64,000 nt of DNA from Bacteroidetes bacterium HGW-Bacteroidetes-5 (GTDB lineage Bacteria; Bacteroidota; Bacteroidia; Bacteroidales; UBA932), in the NCBI GenBank assembly GCA_002842515.1, contig PHDC01000002.1, positions 440,744 through 504,743 on the forward strand, read 5' to 3'. A program made the translations under genes and the position numbers. Numbering within the stretch: position 1 is the stretch's first letter; each line of letters starts with the position of its first letter. The notes under the pieces were generated by a model that was not told where the DNA came from, ran no database searches, and was given only the letters and a program-made list of their open reading frames with translations. This document shows positions 38,196 through 47,471 of this stretch, one piece after another.

Positions 38196-38211
38196 CTTTA
38201 GTTAGTCTTTA

Positions 38212-40038
38212 TCAGGAGAATGTCTGCAACTGGCACAAATGCGAGTAGAGCCCTCCGTTATCTATTAAATCTTTGTGAGAGCCTCTTTCGACAATGCTGC
38301 CATCTTTGATAACCACAATTTCATCTGCGTGTTGAATTGTTGATAGCCGGTGTGCGATGACAATTGATGTCCGGTTTTTCATAAGGTTTGTGAGTGCCTC
38401 CTGTACCAGTTTTTCACTCTCTGTATCCAGCGCAGATGTTGCCTCATCCAAAATAAGAATCGGCGGGTTTTTAAGAACAGCCCTGGCAATCGCAAGCCTC
38501 TGTCTTTGACCTCCGGATAGGTTTGCCCCTCTGTCTCCAATATTTGTTTCGTACCCACTCTCCAGATTAACAATAAATTCGTGAGCGTTGGCAATTTTCG
38601 CAGCCCGCTCTACATCCTCTTTAGTCACCCCCTCCAATCCAAATGTAATGTTGTTATAGACACTGTCGTTAAAGAGGATTGCCTCTTGAGTCACAATGCC
38701 CATTAGGGAAATCAGCTCCTTGGGCTCATAGTCTCTTATATCATTGTTATCCAGCAGGATCTGCCCTGAAGTAACATCGTAAAAGCGAGGAATAAGGTCT
38801 GCCAGAGTACTCTTACCTGCACCAGAAGGACCCACAAGAGCGATAGTTTTACCCTTTGTTATGGTGAGATTAATACCCTTAAGAACGGGCTCGTTTAAGT
38901 ATTTAAAAGAGACATCCCTGAATTCGATTTTATCTTTGAACTCACTTACAGTTAACGGGTTTGCACTCTTTTTTATTGCCGGTTCAATATCCAGAATTGC
39001 AAAGAGTCTCTCTCCCGAGGCGAGACCTCTCTGAAGGTTTGCATATGCATTGGATATAACCTTTGCCGGCTCCAGTACTTTGTAATAAAAACTGATGTAG
39101 ACAACAAATGACGGCATATCCATTCCCAGCTCTCCCCTCATTTGAAGATAGCCTCCGTAAAATAGGACCGCAGCGGTAACAGAGACTCCCAGAAATTCGG
39201 AGAGCGGAGAGGCAAGCTCCTGACGGTTAAACATCTTTTTTGTAATTAACCTGTGCGTTTCGTTGCTAACCTGAAAACTTTTGTTTACATATTTTTGGGC
39301 ATTGAACGCCTTTATTATTCGTGCACCGGAGAGTGCCTCCTCGAAATAGCTGACAATTCGTCCCATCATACTTTGTGCCTCCGAAGCTTCACTCCTTAGC
39401 TTTCTGCTTAAGCGTCCAATAAAAAAAACAGATATGGGAAGAGTTAAGAGCGTTACTGCAGTAAGTTTTGGTGACATATAGAACAGTACAGCCAAAAATC
39501 CTATAATGAGCAGCGGCTCTCTGAACAGTATGTGAAAGCTGTTTGCGACGCCGTTCTGAACCTCTGTTACATCATTTGATATGCTTGAGAGAATATCCCC
39601 TTTCCTGTGGGTGTTAAAATACCCTATATGAAGTTTAGTTATTTTTTTAAATAGCTCTCTCCTGACATTTCTCATAATATGGGTTCTCATACTCACCAGT
39701 ATTCTTTGTGAAAGGTAGCGGAGAAGATTTGAGATAAATGAGGTCAGAATAAGAACCAGGCATACATACACAAGACCTGTTAGAAGTCCGTAGTTTTGCA
39801 TAAAGTTACCCAGATAGAACCTGAAGGCAGACTTGAAATAGTCCACCGATAGTGTGAATTGAGGAAGAGTTGCCGTAAGGTCTATGTTCTCCGGAAGAAA
39901 GAGAACTGTTAGCAGAGGTTCCAAAAGAGCGTAGTAGACAATTCCGAAAATGACTGAGAGTATTGATACAATCAAATACCTAGGCCAAAATTTTCTGTGT
40001 GGTCTGGCAAACTCCAAAAGTCTTAAAAATGTTTTCAT
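38212..40038 (-). CDS. msbA: MsbA-type lipid exporter ABC transporter
   Basis: 608 residues: a six-helix ABC transmembrane domain (about 15-330) fused to an ATPase domain with Walker A GPSGAGKST near 403-411, signature LSGGQRQR near 508-515 and Walker B ILILDEATSALD near 530-541. This half-transporter fits the MsbA group, which flips lipid A-core or other lipids across the inner membrane. A multidrug role is possible. It starts two bases after the DUF4834 stop, within the envelope operon. Confidence 0.87.
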   Translation of the reverse strand: MKTFLRLLEFARPHRKFWPRYLIVSILSVIFGIVYYALLEPLLTVLFLPENIDLTATLPQFTLSVDYFKSAFRFYLGNFMQNYGLLTGLVYVCLVLILTSFISNLLRYLSQRILVSMRTHIMRNVRRELFKKITKLHIGYFNTHRKGDILSSISNDVTEVQNGVANSFHILFREPLLIIGFLAVLFYMSPKLTAVTLLTLPISVFFIGRLSRKLRSEASEAQSMMGRIVSYFEEALSGARIIKAFNAQKYVNKSFQVSNETHRLITKKMFNRQELASPLSEFLGVSVTAAVLFYGGYLQMRGELGMDMPSFVVYISFYYKVLEPAKVISNAYANLQRGLASGERLFAILDIEPAIKKSANPLTVSEFKDKIEFRDVSFKYLNEPVLKGINLTITKGKTIALVGPSGAGKSTLADLIPRFYDVTSGQILLDNNDIRDYEPKELISLMGIVTQEAILFNDSVYNNITFGLEGVTKEDVERAAKIANAHEFIVNLESGYETNIGDRGANLSGGQRQRLAIARAVLKNPPILILDEATSALDTESEKLVQEALTNLMKNRTSIVIAHRLSTIQHADEIVVIKDGSIVERGSHKDLIDNGGLYSHLCQLQTFS

Positions 40039-40040
40039 CG

Positions 40041-40289
40041 TTACTTAGTCTCTTCAAAATCTACATACTCTCCTACGCTGCTATCCACAACTTTGCGATC
40101 CTCTTTCTCTACATCAACGCGAACATCTCCCTCTTTGAACTCTCTGCCGGCATTTGTATATCTCTTTTGCTCCTGCTCCATATGCCGGATTTTTTTTCTT
40201 ACCCACCAGGCTAAAATCAGGGGAGCTACTCTTCCCAACAGCCAAAAGAGAAGAATTAAAACCAAAACAAATGTAAAAAAACCTTCCAT
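40041..40289 (-). CDS. DUF4834-family small membrane protein
   Basis: An 82-residue protein with one N-terminal membrane segment (about 4-27) and a charged C-terminal tail. It matches the pattern of DUF4834, a small Bacteroidota family of unknown function. It lies six bases after the DUF3352-like gene and two bases before msbA, so it is translated as part of the envelope operon. A role near MsbA is only suggested by position. Confidence 0.75.
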   Translation of the reverse strand: MEGFFTFVLVLILLFWLLGRVAPLILAWWVRKKIRHMEQEQKRYTNAGREFKEGDVRVDVEKEDRKVVDSSVGEYVDFEETK

Positions 40290-40295
40290 TATAAT

Positions 40296-42584
40296 CTATT
40301 TGCTTCTTTTAATATTACCGGTCTCAAGGTCAACTAAAATATTTTTGCCCCCTGCTGTTTTAACATTAACCACCCCCTGCCGGTCCGGTTTTACAGGGGT
40401 ATCTTTGGCAAGAGTCAAGTCTCCCGTGAAATTGGCAACAGGAGCACCGTTTATTGAATATATCATTGTCCTGGCAGAAGTCCTGAGTACCCAGTATCTG
40501 TTTTTCCCCGACTCAATGAGCTCCGGAAAACTCTTTATTCTCTCTTCAGTTGAAATATTGTTCCATACGGGGTAAAGCCCAGCATTTCTATCGTATAACC
40601 TTAAAGTATTATCCTTATGCAGCAGCATAATTGCAAAATCTCCATCTCCTTTTATATCGTAAATCTCAGGACCTAAAGCTATTTCATCCCCTACACTCTT
40701 GGGATAAGGCCCGACAAACCTTCCCAGTCTGTCCAACAAATATAGCTTGTTTCCACTTGCAAACAGCATCTGCAGCTTACCATTTTTAAAGAAATCTACC
40801 TGTTTAACATAACCACATAACGGAGAGGAGAAAGGAATAGCCCAAAGACCCTCCATCTTACTGTCGGATAGTCTGAGTGCATAGTTTGGGAGCTGTATCA
40901 AATACTCTTTCTCTCTGTTATTGAAATTGATTAACTCAAAGGGTCCTTTGGGTATTGAAATAATAGTATCGCTCTTCCATCCGGAGGGTTTACTGCCGGA
41001 AGACTCAATCCTGGCAGATGGAGTTTGGGTACTGTCTGCATATGCAAATATATTCAGGGAGAGAGCCCTCCTCTTGCTTGAGTTTAATTGAAAAGCTGTG
41101 ACCAATATATTACTCTTTTTTAATGTTCTGCCGAGAGCTTTTTTTGTATCATCTTTGAAAAATCTCACCAGTGAGTCAGGTGCTTGTGATCCGTTTACTA
41201 TTAAAGATATCATACAATCCTTGGTGTTAAGCAAATTGTATGCCTTTGTCTGAATGAGCCAATCCTGCATTGTAAATTTTTTGAATGCTCCCCGGGAGAT
41301 ATCTTCCAGTAGTGCTCTCTTTCCAATGTATATCCACTCATCCTGAAATAGTACGCTCTCCTCTGTTGTATTTGAAAAGAGGGTGCCAAAGAGAAGCGCA
41401 AGTGATCCTCTGTTTTTAAATTCTGCAGGCTTTCCGCTCTGCTGGCCTTTTACAAGTATATTTTCCAGAAAAATATACCAAGGTCTATTCTTTCTTATTA
41501 TTGTTATCCATTCGAAAACACCTCCATATGGTACAAGTGCGCAGGAGAGCTCCTTTGGATTATGAGAGAGAAACCAATTCTCTGCATCGGCAAGAGCTTT
41601 TGGATCTCTCTTTTTGTAGAACTCATTGTACCTTGAGAAGTTCCTTAAATATTTTGAGAGCTCTTCAATTGAAAAGGTAATCAATGAGAATGTCTCGCCC
41701 GGGAGTACACTCATAACTGAAGATTGACCCGAGTTAAGATCTAACAGTGTAGTTGCATAGTTGGCATATCCTTTTGAATTAATCAGCTCCCCATCAAGAA
41801 TTAAATTATCTGAAGCAGTTGAAATCTCCATAGAGCTCCATCCTGTGAAGCGGGAGGTAAAATCTGCATATTTAAGATACTCTCTGTTTGCAAACCCGGA
41901 GAAGAGCTTTCCCGATTGCGAGTGATTCAAAAAGAGTGATGCGTTTAATATCTCTCTGCCCGAAAGTAGCTTTATAAAATCTTCATTGTCCATTATTGAC
42001 GCACCGGAAGCGAGATGGCGCAGTGAAGACTCTAATATAATTGGAGATTCGCTTGCAATAATTTTGTTGTCAATCAAAACGAATTCTATATTCTCCCACT
42101 TTTCCACCTTTTTTCCGTTGAAAGATCTTGTGAATCCGGGTCTCTTTTTTGCATTCAACACATTCAGGATCTTTGATTTATCTGCATTATTGATGTCTAA
42201 TACCAAAAGTGTAGATATCTTATCCTTTGCCGAGTAGTGAAGGGAAATCGCACAACCTCCCGCTTTGAGACTCTGCATTGTTTCGTCTGAAGAGAGCTCA
42301 TAAAGGCTATTTGTCAGATTTTTAATGGGTGAATTTTTAAAAAGAAGATCTCCTAAAAGAGGATTATTCAAACTGATTGTTCGGGTTAAGTTTTCAAAAG
42401 TATTGAATATAAAGATTGCAGCAGCATCAACCGGAATGGCTGATAAAAACTCTTTTGGGGCTCCCGGCTCCCCCTTTTTTGATCTCTGCCGGTCAATAGT
42501 ATAGAAAACTAAGGCAACTGTCACTACAGCTGCCGTTACAATTATCGAAATGGTTATTAACCGAGATTTAACAGAAATTTTCAT
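40296..42584 (-). CDS. Large membrane-anchored periplasmic protein (DUF3352-like, beta-propeller-like C-terminus)
   Basis: 762 residues: a single N-terminal membrane anchor (about 10-28) and a periplasmic body. The front half (about 40-450) resembles DUF3352-type proteins with alternating short blocks. The last 200 residues contain repeated strands ending in aromatic or turn motifs (KLYLLDRLGR, NTLRLYDRN, ARTMIYSING), which look like beta-propeller blades. I recognise no characterised homologue. It is the first gene of the six-gene minus-strand operon and diverges from glnA. Confidence 0.65.
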   Translation of the reverse strand: MKISVKSRLITISIIVTAAVVTVALVFYTIDRQRSKKGEPGAPKEFLSAIPVDAAAIFIFNTFENLTRTISLNNPLLGDLLFKNSPIKNLTNSLYELSSDETMQSLKAGGCAISLHYSAKDKISTLLVLDINNADKSKILNVLNAKKRPGFTRSFNGKKVEKWENIEFVLIDNKIIASESPIILESSLRHLASGASIMDNEDFIKLLSGREILNASLFLNHSQSGKLFSGFANREYLKYADFTSRFTGWSSMEISTASDNLILDGELINSKGYANYATTLLDLNSGQSSVMSVLPGETFSLITFSIEELSKYLRNFSRYNEFYKKRDPKALADAENWFLSHNPKELSCALVPYGGVFEWITIIRKNRPWYIFLENILVKGQQSGKPAEFKNRGSLALLFGTLFSNTTEESVLFQDEWIYIGKRALLEDISRGAFKKFTMQDWLIQTKAYNLLNTKDCMISLIVNGSQAPDSLVRFFKDDTKKALGRTLKKSNILVTAFQLNSSKRRALSLNIFAYADSTQTPSARIESSGSKPSGWKSDTIISIPKGPFELINFNNREKEYLIQLPNYALRLSDSKMEGLWAIPFSSPLCGYVKQVDFFKNGKLQMLFASGNKLYLLDRLGRFVGPYPKSVGDEIALGPEIYDIKGDGDFAIMLLHKDNTLRLYDRNAGLYPVWNNISTEERIKSFPELIESGKNRYWVLRTSARTMIYSINGAPVANFTGDLTLAKDTPVKPDRQGVVNVKTAGGKNILVDLETGNIKRSK

Positions 42585-42591
42585 CGAATCA

Positions 42592-42621
42592 CAAAGTTAT
42601 ATAAAATATAAATATCTCAAA
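42592..42621 (-). promoter_or_regulatory. Promoter of the six-gene envelope operon
   Basis: On the minus strand TTTG (42618-42621) and TAACTTTG (42592-42599) are 18 bases apart, a full match to the Bacteroidota promoter. The start codon at 42584 is seven bases past the -7 box, so the leader is at most a few bases. Confidence 0.7.
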
Positions 42622-42645
42622 TATTATAAATTTGTAAATTATCCT

Positions 42646-42653
42646 TACATTTG
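42646..42653 (+). promoter_or_regulatory. -7 box for glnA
   Basis: TACATTTG fully matches TAnnTTTG and lies 52 bases before the glnA ATG at 42706. No -33 TTG is seen at the usual distance; a TTTG at 42631-42634 is too close. Regulation by a nitrogen-responsive activator is possible but not shown. Confidence 0.45.
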
Positions 42654-42705
42654 CAACCAATTTATTGCAATTTCATTAAATATTGTTAACATTCATCATA
42701 AAGGT

Positions 42706-44211
42706 ATGGATTCATTTATCGATTATAACATAAACCCATTGGTTTCATATTTGCAAAAGCACCCTGCAGAGTTCACCCGTAAAGACATAATTAAATTTAT
42801 TGTAGACAAGGGAGTGCGAATGGTTAATTTCAGATATACAGCTGCAGACGGAAGATTGAAAACACTAAACTTCTCCGTAACCAGCTTGCAATATTTGGAA
42901 AACATCCTCACTTATGGTGAGCGCGTAGACGGGTCCAGCCTCTTTCCCTATATAGAGGCGGGTTCTAGTGACCTTTATGTGGTTCCGAGATTCTCGAGTG
43001 CATACCTAGACCCTTTTTCAGAGATACCTACACTTGGATTACTCTGCTCATACTTTACAAAGGAGGGGCTTCCTCTTGAGAGCTCCCCGGAAAACACCCT
43101 TAAAAAAGCTTCTGAAGCATTTACAAGAAAGACCGGTCTAACCTTTGAGGCTATGGGAGAACTTGAATTTTACATAAGTGACGAGTCAGATTTTCTCTTC
43201 CCGGTTCCGGATCAAAAGGGGTATCACGAATCTGCACCATTTACAAAATTTGAGATGTTCCGGTGTGAAGCGATGAATCTTATTGCATCTTGCGGAGGCG
43301 AGATAAAATATGGACACTCCGAAGTGGGTAACTTTAGCTTTGAAGATATTGACTACGAACAGTGCGAGATTGAGTTTCTGGTATCTCCTGTTGAGAGGGC
43401 AGCAGACCAGCTGGTTCTTGCTAAATGGATTATCAGAACACTGGCTCACAGATACAGACTCAATGTCACATTTGCTCCCAAAATAACAGTCGGGAAAGCG
43501 GGAAGCGGTCTTCATTTTCATACCAGAATTATGAAAAACGGGCTCTCCGTAATGACAGACAACAATAAAGGTCTATCCGATGAAGCACTCAAAGCTATTG
43601 CAGGATATATTCGTTGTGCATCTTCTCTAACTGCATTCGGAAATACAAATCCCACATCATATTTCCGTCTGGTTCCCAATCAGGAGGCACCTACTAGTAT
43701 CTGCTGGGGGGATAGAAACCGATCTGTTCTCGTTAGGGTTCCGCTCGGCTGGCAGGCAGAGAAGAATATGCTTCATACGGTAAACCCTCTTGAATCGGAG
43801 AAAGCAGCTAAAACTATTGACAAACAAACTGTAGAGTTGCGTTCGCCGGATGGATCTGCAGACATATACCTTACCCTTGCCGGATTGGTTGTTGCTGCAA
43901 GAGTCGGCTTTGAATCTGAGAACTCTCTTGAGATTGCAAAACAATCCTATGTAGATGTTAATATCCACGATAAAAACAATAGCTCAAAATATGAGACTCT
44001 CAAACAACTACCATCATCTTGCTGGGAATCTGCAGTTGAGTTGGAGAGGATGAGAGATATTTACGAACAAGAGGGTGTGTTCCAACCCGCTCTTATAGAC
44101 GGCATAATCGCAAAACTTAAATCTTACAACGACAAAGATATTCGTGAAGAGATTAAGAGAAACACGCATATAATGAAAGAGTTGGTAGAGAGGTTCTACC
44201 ATTGCGGCTAA
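42706..44211 (+). CDS. glnA: Glutamine synthetase-family protein
   Basis: 501 residues from the ATG at 42706 (AAAGG precedes it); longer frames start upstream of the -7 box. The N-terminal beta-grasp domain (about 20-100) precedes the catalytic domain with ELEFYI, GSGLHFHTRI (the HGxGxHxH equivalent), RLVPNQEAPTSICWGDRNRS and ELRSPDGSADIYL. It makes glutamine from glutamate, ammonia and ATP, if the usual activity is kept. The NLYDLP adenylylation loop of enterobacterial GlnA is missing, so regulation must differ. Its stop overlaps the convergent recQ stop. Confidence 0.85.
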   Translation: MDSFIDYNINPLVSYLQKHPAEFTRKDIIKFIVDKGVRMVNFRYTAADGRLKTLNFSVTSLQYLENILTYGERVDGSSLFPYIEAGSSDLYVVPRFSSAYLDPFSEIPTLGLLCSYFTKEGLPLESSPENTLKKASEAFTRKTGLTFEAMGELEFYISDESDFLFPVPDQKGYHESAPFTKFEMFRCEAMNLIASCGGEIKYGHSEVGNFSFEDIDYEQCEIEFLVSPVERAADQLVLAKWIIRTLAHRYRLNVTFAPKITVGKAGSGLHFHTRIMKNGLSVMTDNNKGLSDEALKAIAGYIRCASSLTAFGNTNPTSYFRLVPNQEAPTSICWGDRNRSVLVRVPLGWQAEKNMLHTVNPLESEKAAKTIDKQTVELRSPDGSADIYLTLAGLVVAARVGFESENSLEIAKQSYVDVNIHDKNNSSKYETLKQLPSSCWESAVELERMRDIYEQEGVFQPALIDGIIAKLKSYNDKDIREEIKRNTHIMKELVERFYHCG

Positions 44212-46406
44212 TTGCCCATCTCAGACATAAACTTAATGCGAACCAGACGAATCTCCTCCTCTGTATAACCTCGCCCCAACTCCTCTGCAGCCTCTTTTAA
44301 AGAGTCAGTGGATGCCTCGGTTTTGAAGTACTCATAGATATCGTCGACTTTATCATCGTCAATTGTCTGTCTTATGTAGTAGTCTATGCTGAGCTTAGTC
44401 CCGGAGTTGACAATAACTTCAATCTCTGTGAGCAGATCTTCCAACTCCATCCCTTTGGACTCGGCTATATCTTCTAAAGGTTGTTTTCTGTCTATGCCGG
44501 TTATTATATATACTTTATTTAGAGACTTATTTGCAACAGATTTTATTACAAGGTCAGATGGGCGCTCTATCTCATTCTCATCTACATATTTGGATATGAG
44601 ATCCAGAAACTCGCGACCATACCGCTTAGCTTTGCCCTCTCCCACCCCTTGACAATTTTTAAGCTCTTCAAAATTTATAGGATAGTGAATTGCCATATCC
44701 TCCAGAGATGTGTCATTAAAAATGACGAAAGGGGGTAGATTTATTCTTTTTGACAGAGATTGCCTTAAATCTTTGAGCATCGCCATAAGAGTTGCATCAC
44801 CTCCACCACCTGCGTGTTTAACCCCTATCATTGAGGTATCATCATCATCATCTCCATCCAAAAACTGCCTGTCTTCCGTTAACAATATTGTATGAGGATT
44901 TTCCAGAAACTCTCTTCCGACATCGGTTAAAGTGAGAAGACCGTAGCGCTCAATCTCCTTCTCCAAAAAGTGGTGAATAATACACTGACGAATTACAGCC
45001 ATCCAGAATTTAATCCCTTTTGACATTCCGGTACCGAAGAGTTCGTGATTATGATGGTTGTACGACTTTATCAAAGAGTTGTTTACACCGGAGAGAATAT
45101 TTGCAATGTGCTCAGATTTAAACTGCTCCTTCATTCCCCCTATGAGTTCAAGTACCAGCGCAATCTCCTCTTTACCGTCAAACTGCTTTTTAGGGAAAAG
45201 GCAATTATCACAAGAGCCGCAGTTGTCCTGAGTATAGCTCTCTCCAAAATAATTTAGAAGCACAACTCTGCGACATAGATTTGTCTCTGCATATGCTACT
45301 GTCTCAAGAAGAAGCTGACGGCCAATCTCCTGCTCCGCAATAGGTTTCCCTTGCATAAATTTTTCAAGCTTCTGAATATCTTTATATGAGTAAAATGCAA
45401 CACATTGTCCCTCTCCGGAATCTCTGCCGGACCTCCCTGTCTCCTGGTAGTAACCCTCCAGACTCTTGGGCATATCGTAGTGTATAACAAATCTCACATC
45501 AGGTTTATCTATCCCCATACCAAAGGCAATTGTCGCAACAATTACATCTACCTCTTCCATTAGAAAACTGTCCTGGTTTGATGCTCTTGTAGATGCATCC
45601 AGACCTGCGTGGTATGGAAGCGCCTTTATTCCGTTTACATTGAGGAATTCTGCAATCTCTTCGACTTTTTTTCTGCTAAGACAGTATATAATCCCGGTTT
45701 TACCCTCATTATTCTTAAGAAACTTAATAATCTCCTTATCGATATTTATTTTTGGGCGAACCTCATAGTAGAGATTGGGTCTGTTAAATGAGGATTTAAA
45801 GACCCTGGCGTGCATCATTCCCAGGTTTTTTTGTATATCGCTTTGAACCTTGGGTGTAGCAGTTGCTGTTAGGGCAATTACAGGAGACTTTCCGATTTCG
45901 TTTACCAATGAATTAATTCTTCTGTACTCAGGCCGGAAATCGTGCCCCCACTCAGAGATACAGTGGGCTTCATCAACTGCGTAAAATGATATTTTAATCT
46001 GCTTGAGCAGCATTATGTTCTCCTCTTTAGTGAGCGACTCCGGCGCAACATAGAGAAGCTTTGTCTTACCGGAGAGAAGGTCATCCTTAACTTCTTGTAT
46101 TTGAGCTTTATTTAACGAAGAATTTAAAAAATGTGCTATTCCCTCTTTTTCTACCATAAACCCTCTGATTGCGTCTACCTGATTCTTCATAAGCGCAATA
46201 AGCGGTGATATTATTATGGCAGTACCCTCAGACAGAAGTGCAGGCAACTGATAACACAGAGACTTTCCTCCTCCCGTGGGCATTAGTACAAAAGAGTCAT
46301 TACCCTCCAGCAAGTGCTTGATTATCTCCTCCTGCTCCCCTTTAAATGAGTTGAATCCAAAATATCTTTTAAGCTCCTGGTGTAAAAACTCCGATTTGAT
46401 TTGCAT
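44208..46406 (-). CDS. recQ: ATP-dependent DNA helicase RecQ
   Basis: 732 residues: a helicase core with Walker A MPTGGGKS at 42-49 and the DEAH-box block YAVDEAHCISEWGHDFRPEY near 138-157, a zinc-binding segment with clustered cysteines (NCGSCDNC near 395-402), a winged-helix RQC region and an HRDC domain (about 545-620). The C-terminal extra region (about 630-732) is found in longer RecQ forms. It unwinds DNA in recombination and fork repair. The promoter region faces kdsD. Confidence 0.94.
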   Translation of the reverse strand: MQIKSEFLHQELKRYFGFNSFKGEQEEIIKHLLEGNDSFVLMPTGGGKSLCYQLPALLSEGTAIIISPLIALMKNQVDAIRGFMVEKEGIAHFLNSSLNKAQIQEVKDDLLSGKTKLLYVAPESLTKEENIMLLKQIKISFYAVDEAHCISEWGHDFRPEYRRINSLVNEIGKSPVIALTATATPKVQSDIQKNLGMMHARVFKSSFNRPNLYYEVRPKINIDKEIIKFLKNNEGKTGIIYCLSRKKVEEIAEFLNVNGIKALPYHAGLDASTRASNQDSFLMEEVDVIVATIAFGMGIDKPDVRFVIHYDMPKSLEGYYQETGRSGRDSGEGQCVAFYSYKDIQKLEKFMQGKPIAEQEIGRQLLLETVAYAETNLCRRVVLLNYFGESYTQDNCGSCDNCLFPKKQFDGKEEIALVLELIGGMKEQFKSEHIANILSGVNNSLIKSYNHHNHELFGTGMSKGIKFWMAVIRQCIIHHFLEKEIERYGLLTLTDVGREFLENPHTILLTEDRQFLDGDDDDDTSMIGVKHAGGGGDATLMAMLKDLRQSLSKRINLPPFVIFNDTSLEDMAIHYPINFEELKNCQGVGEGKAKRYGREFLDLISKYVDENEIERPSDLVIKSVANKSLNKVYIITGIDRKQPLEDIAESKGMELEDLLTEIEVIVNSGTKLSIDYYIRQTIDDDKVDDIYEYFKTEASTDSLKEAAEELGRGYTEEEIRLVRIKFMSEMGN

Positions 46407-46449
46407 ACTATAAATTGGTGGAAATCTAAGAAAATTTGTTTAAAATAGT

Positions 46450-46457
46450 TACCTTTG
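46450..46457 (+). promoter_or_regulatory. -7 box for the kdsD operon
   Basis: TACCTTTG matches TAnnTTTG and lies 42 bases before the kdsD start. No good -33 element is present at the right distance. On the opposite strand 46421-46428 gives TAGATTTC, a one-mismatch -7 box for recQ. Confidence 0.45.
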
Positions 46458-46499
46458 CGAATCTAAGTTATCTAATAGTTTTATCATTGCAAAATTTTT

Positions 46500-47471
46500 A
46501 TGTATAATTCAGACACAGATATTTCAAAATTGGCAAAAGAGGTTATAGAAAAAGAGGCCTCAGCGGTTGCAAATCTGAAAAACTATATAGATAAAAGCTT
46601 TACAGAGATTTCTATGCTTATTTTTAAAAGTACGGGACGTCTCGTAATTACCGGAATCGGGAAGAGTGCAATTATCGCAAATAAAATTGTGGCCACGATG
46701 AACTCTACCGGAACTCCGGCCATTTTTATGCACGCTGCAGATGCCATTCACGGTGACCTTGGTATTATTCAACCCGAAGATATAGTAATCTTCATATCCA
46801 AAAGCGGCAACACTCCGGAGATAAAGGTACTGGTTCCCCTAATCAGGAAGATGGGCAACACTCTCATTGCGATGGTGTCTAATATAGACTCCTATCTTGC
46901 GAATCACGCAAACTTCATATTAAGGACAACAGTAGACGACGAAGCTTGTCCAAACAATCTGGCTCCCACATCCAGTACAACAGCTCAAATGGTAATGGGG
47001 GACGCACTTGCGGTTACACTGCTCAAATTGAGAGGGTTTACACAGCAGGATTTTGCGAAACTGCACCCAGGAGGATCTTTAGGGAAAAGACTATATACAC
47101 GGGTTGCAGACCTGATAGACAGAAGAAGCAAGCCATCTGTTTCTTTAAACGAAAATATCCAAAATACAATAATAAATATATCTGCAAATAGGCTTGGAGC
47201 TACTGTTGTTTTGGATGAAAACGGAGTTGTATCCGGGATAATTACCGATGGTGATGTTAGACGAATGTTGGAGAGGGGCTTTGGTCTTGATACTCTGCAG
47301 GCAAAAGATATAATGTCTTCGAAACCGAAAATGGTTGATGCTACTGAACTTGCAGTTATGGCATTTAACATTATGGAGCAAAACAAAATCACCTCAGTGA
47401 TTGTTACTGAAAGAGGAAAATATATAGGACTTGTACATATTCACGACATAATAAGGGAGGGCATAGTATGA
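46500..47471 (+). CDS. kdsD: D-arabinose 5-phosphate isomerase (KdsD/KpsF family)
   Basis: 323 residues: a SIS domain with GIGKSAIIANKIVATMNSTG near 52-71 and FHADAIHGDLG-type residues (HAADAIHGDLG near 78-88), followed by two CBS domains (about 205-323). The enzyme converts ribulose 5-phosphate to arabinose 5-phosphate for Kdo, so it points to lipopolysaccharide with Kdo. It overlaps the arginase-family gene by four bases (ATGA). Its recQ neighbour is divergent. Confidence 0.92.
   Translation: MYNSDTDISKLAKEVIEKEASAVANLKNYIDKSFTEISMLIFKSTGRLVITGIGKSAIIANKIVATMNSTGTPAIFMHAADAIHGDLGIIQPEDIVIFISKSGNTPEIKVLVPLIRKMGNTLIAMVSNIDSYLANHANFILRTTVDDEACPNNLAPTSSTTAQMVMGDALAVTLLKLRGFTQQDFAKLHPGGSLGKRLYTRVADLIDRRSKPSVSLNENIQNTIINISANRLGATVVLDENGVVSGIITDGDVRRMLERGFGLDTLQAKDIMSSKPKMVDATELAVMAFNIMEQNKITSVIVTERGKYIGLVHIHDIIREGIV

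Noticed and set aside
40093..40575. Open plus-strand frame of 160 codons.
   Set aside because: It runs antisense through DUF4834 and the DUF3352-like gene and has no recognisable domain.
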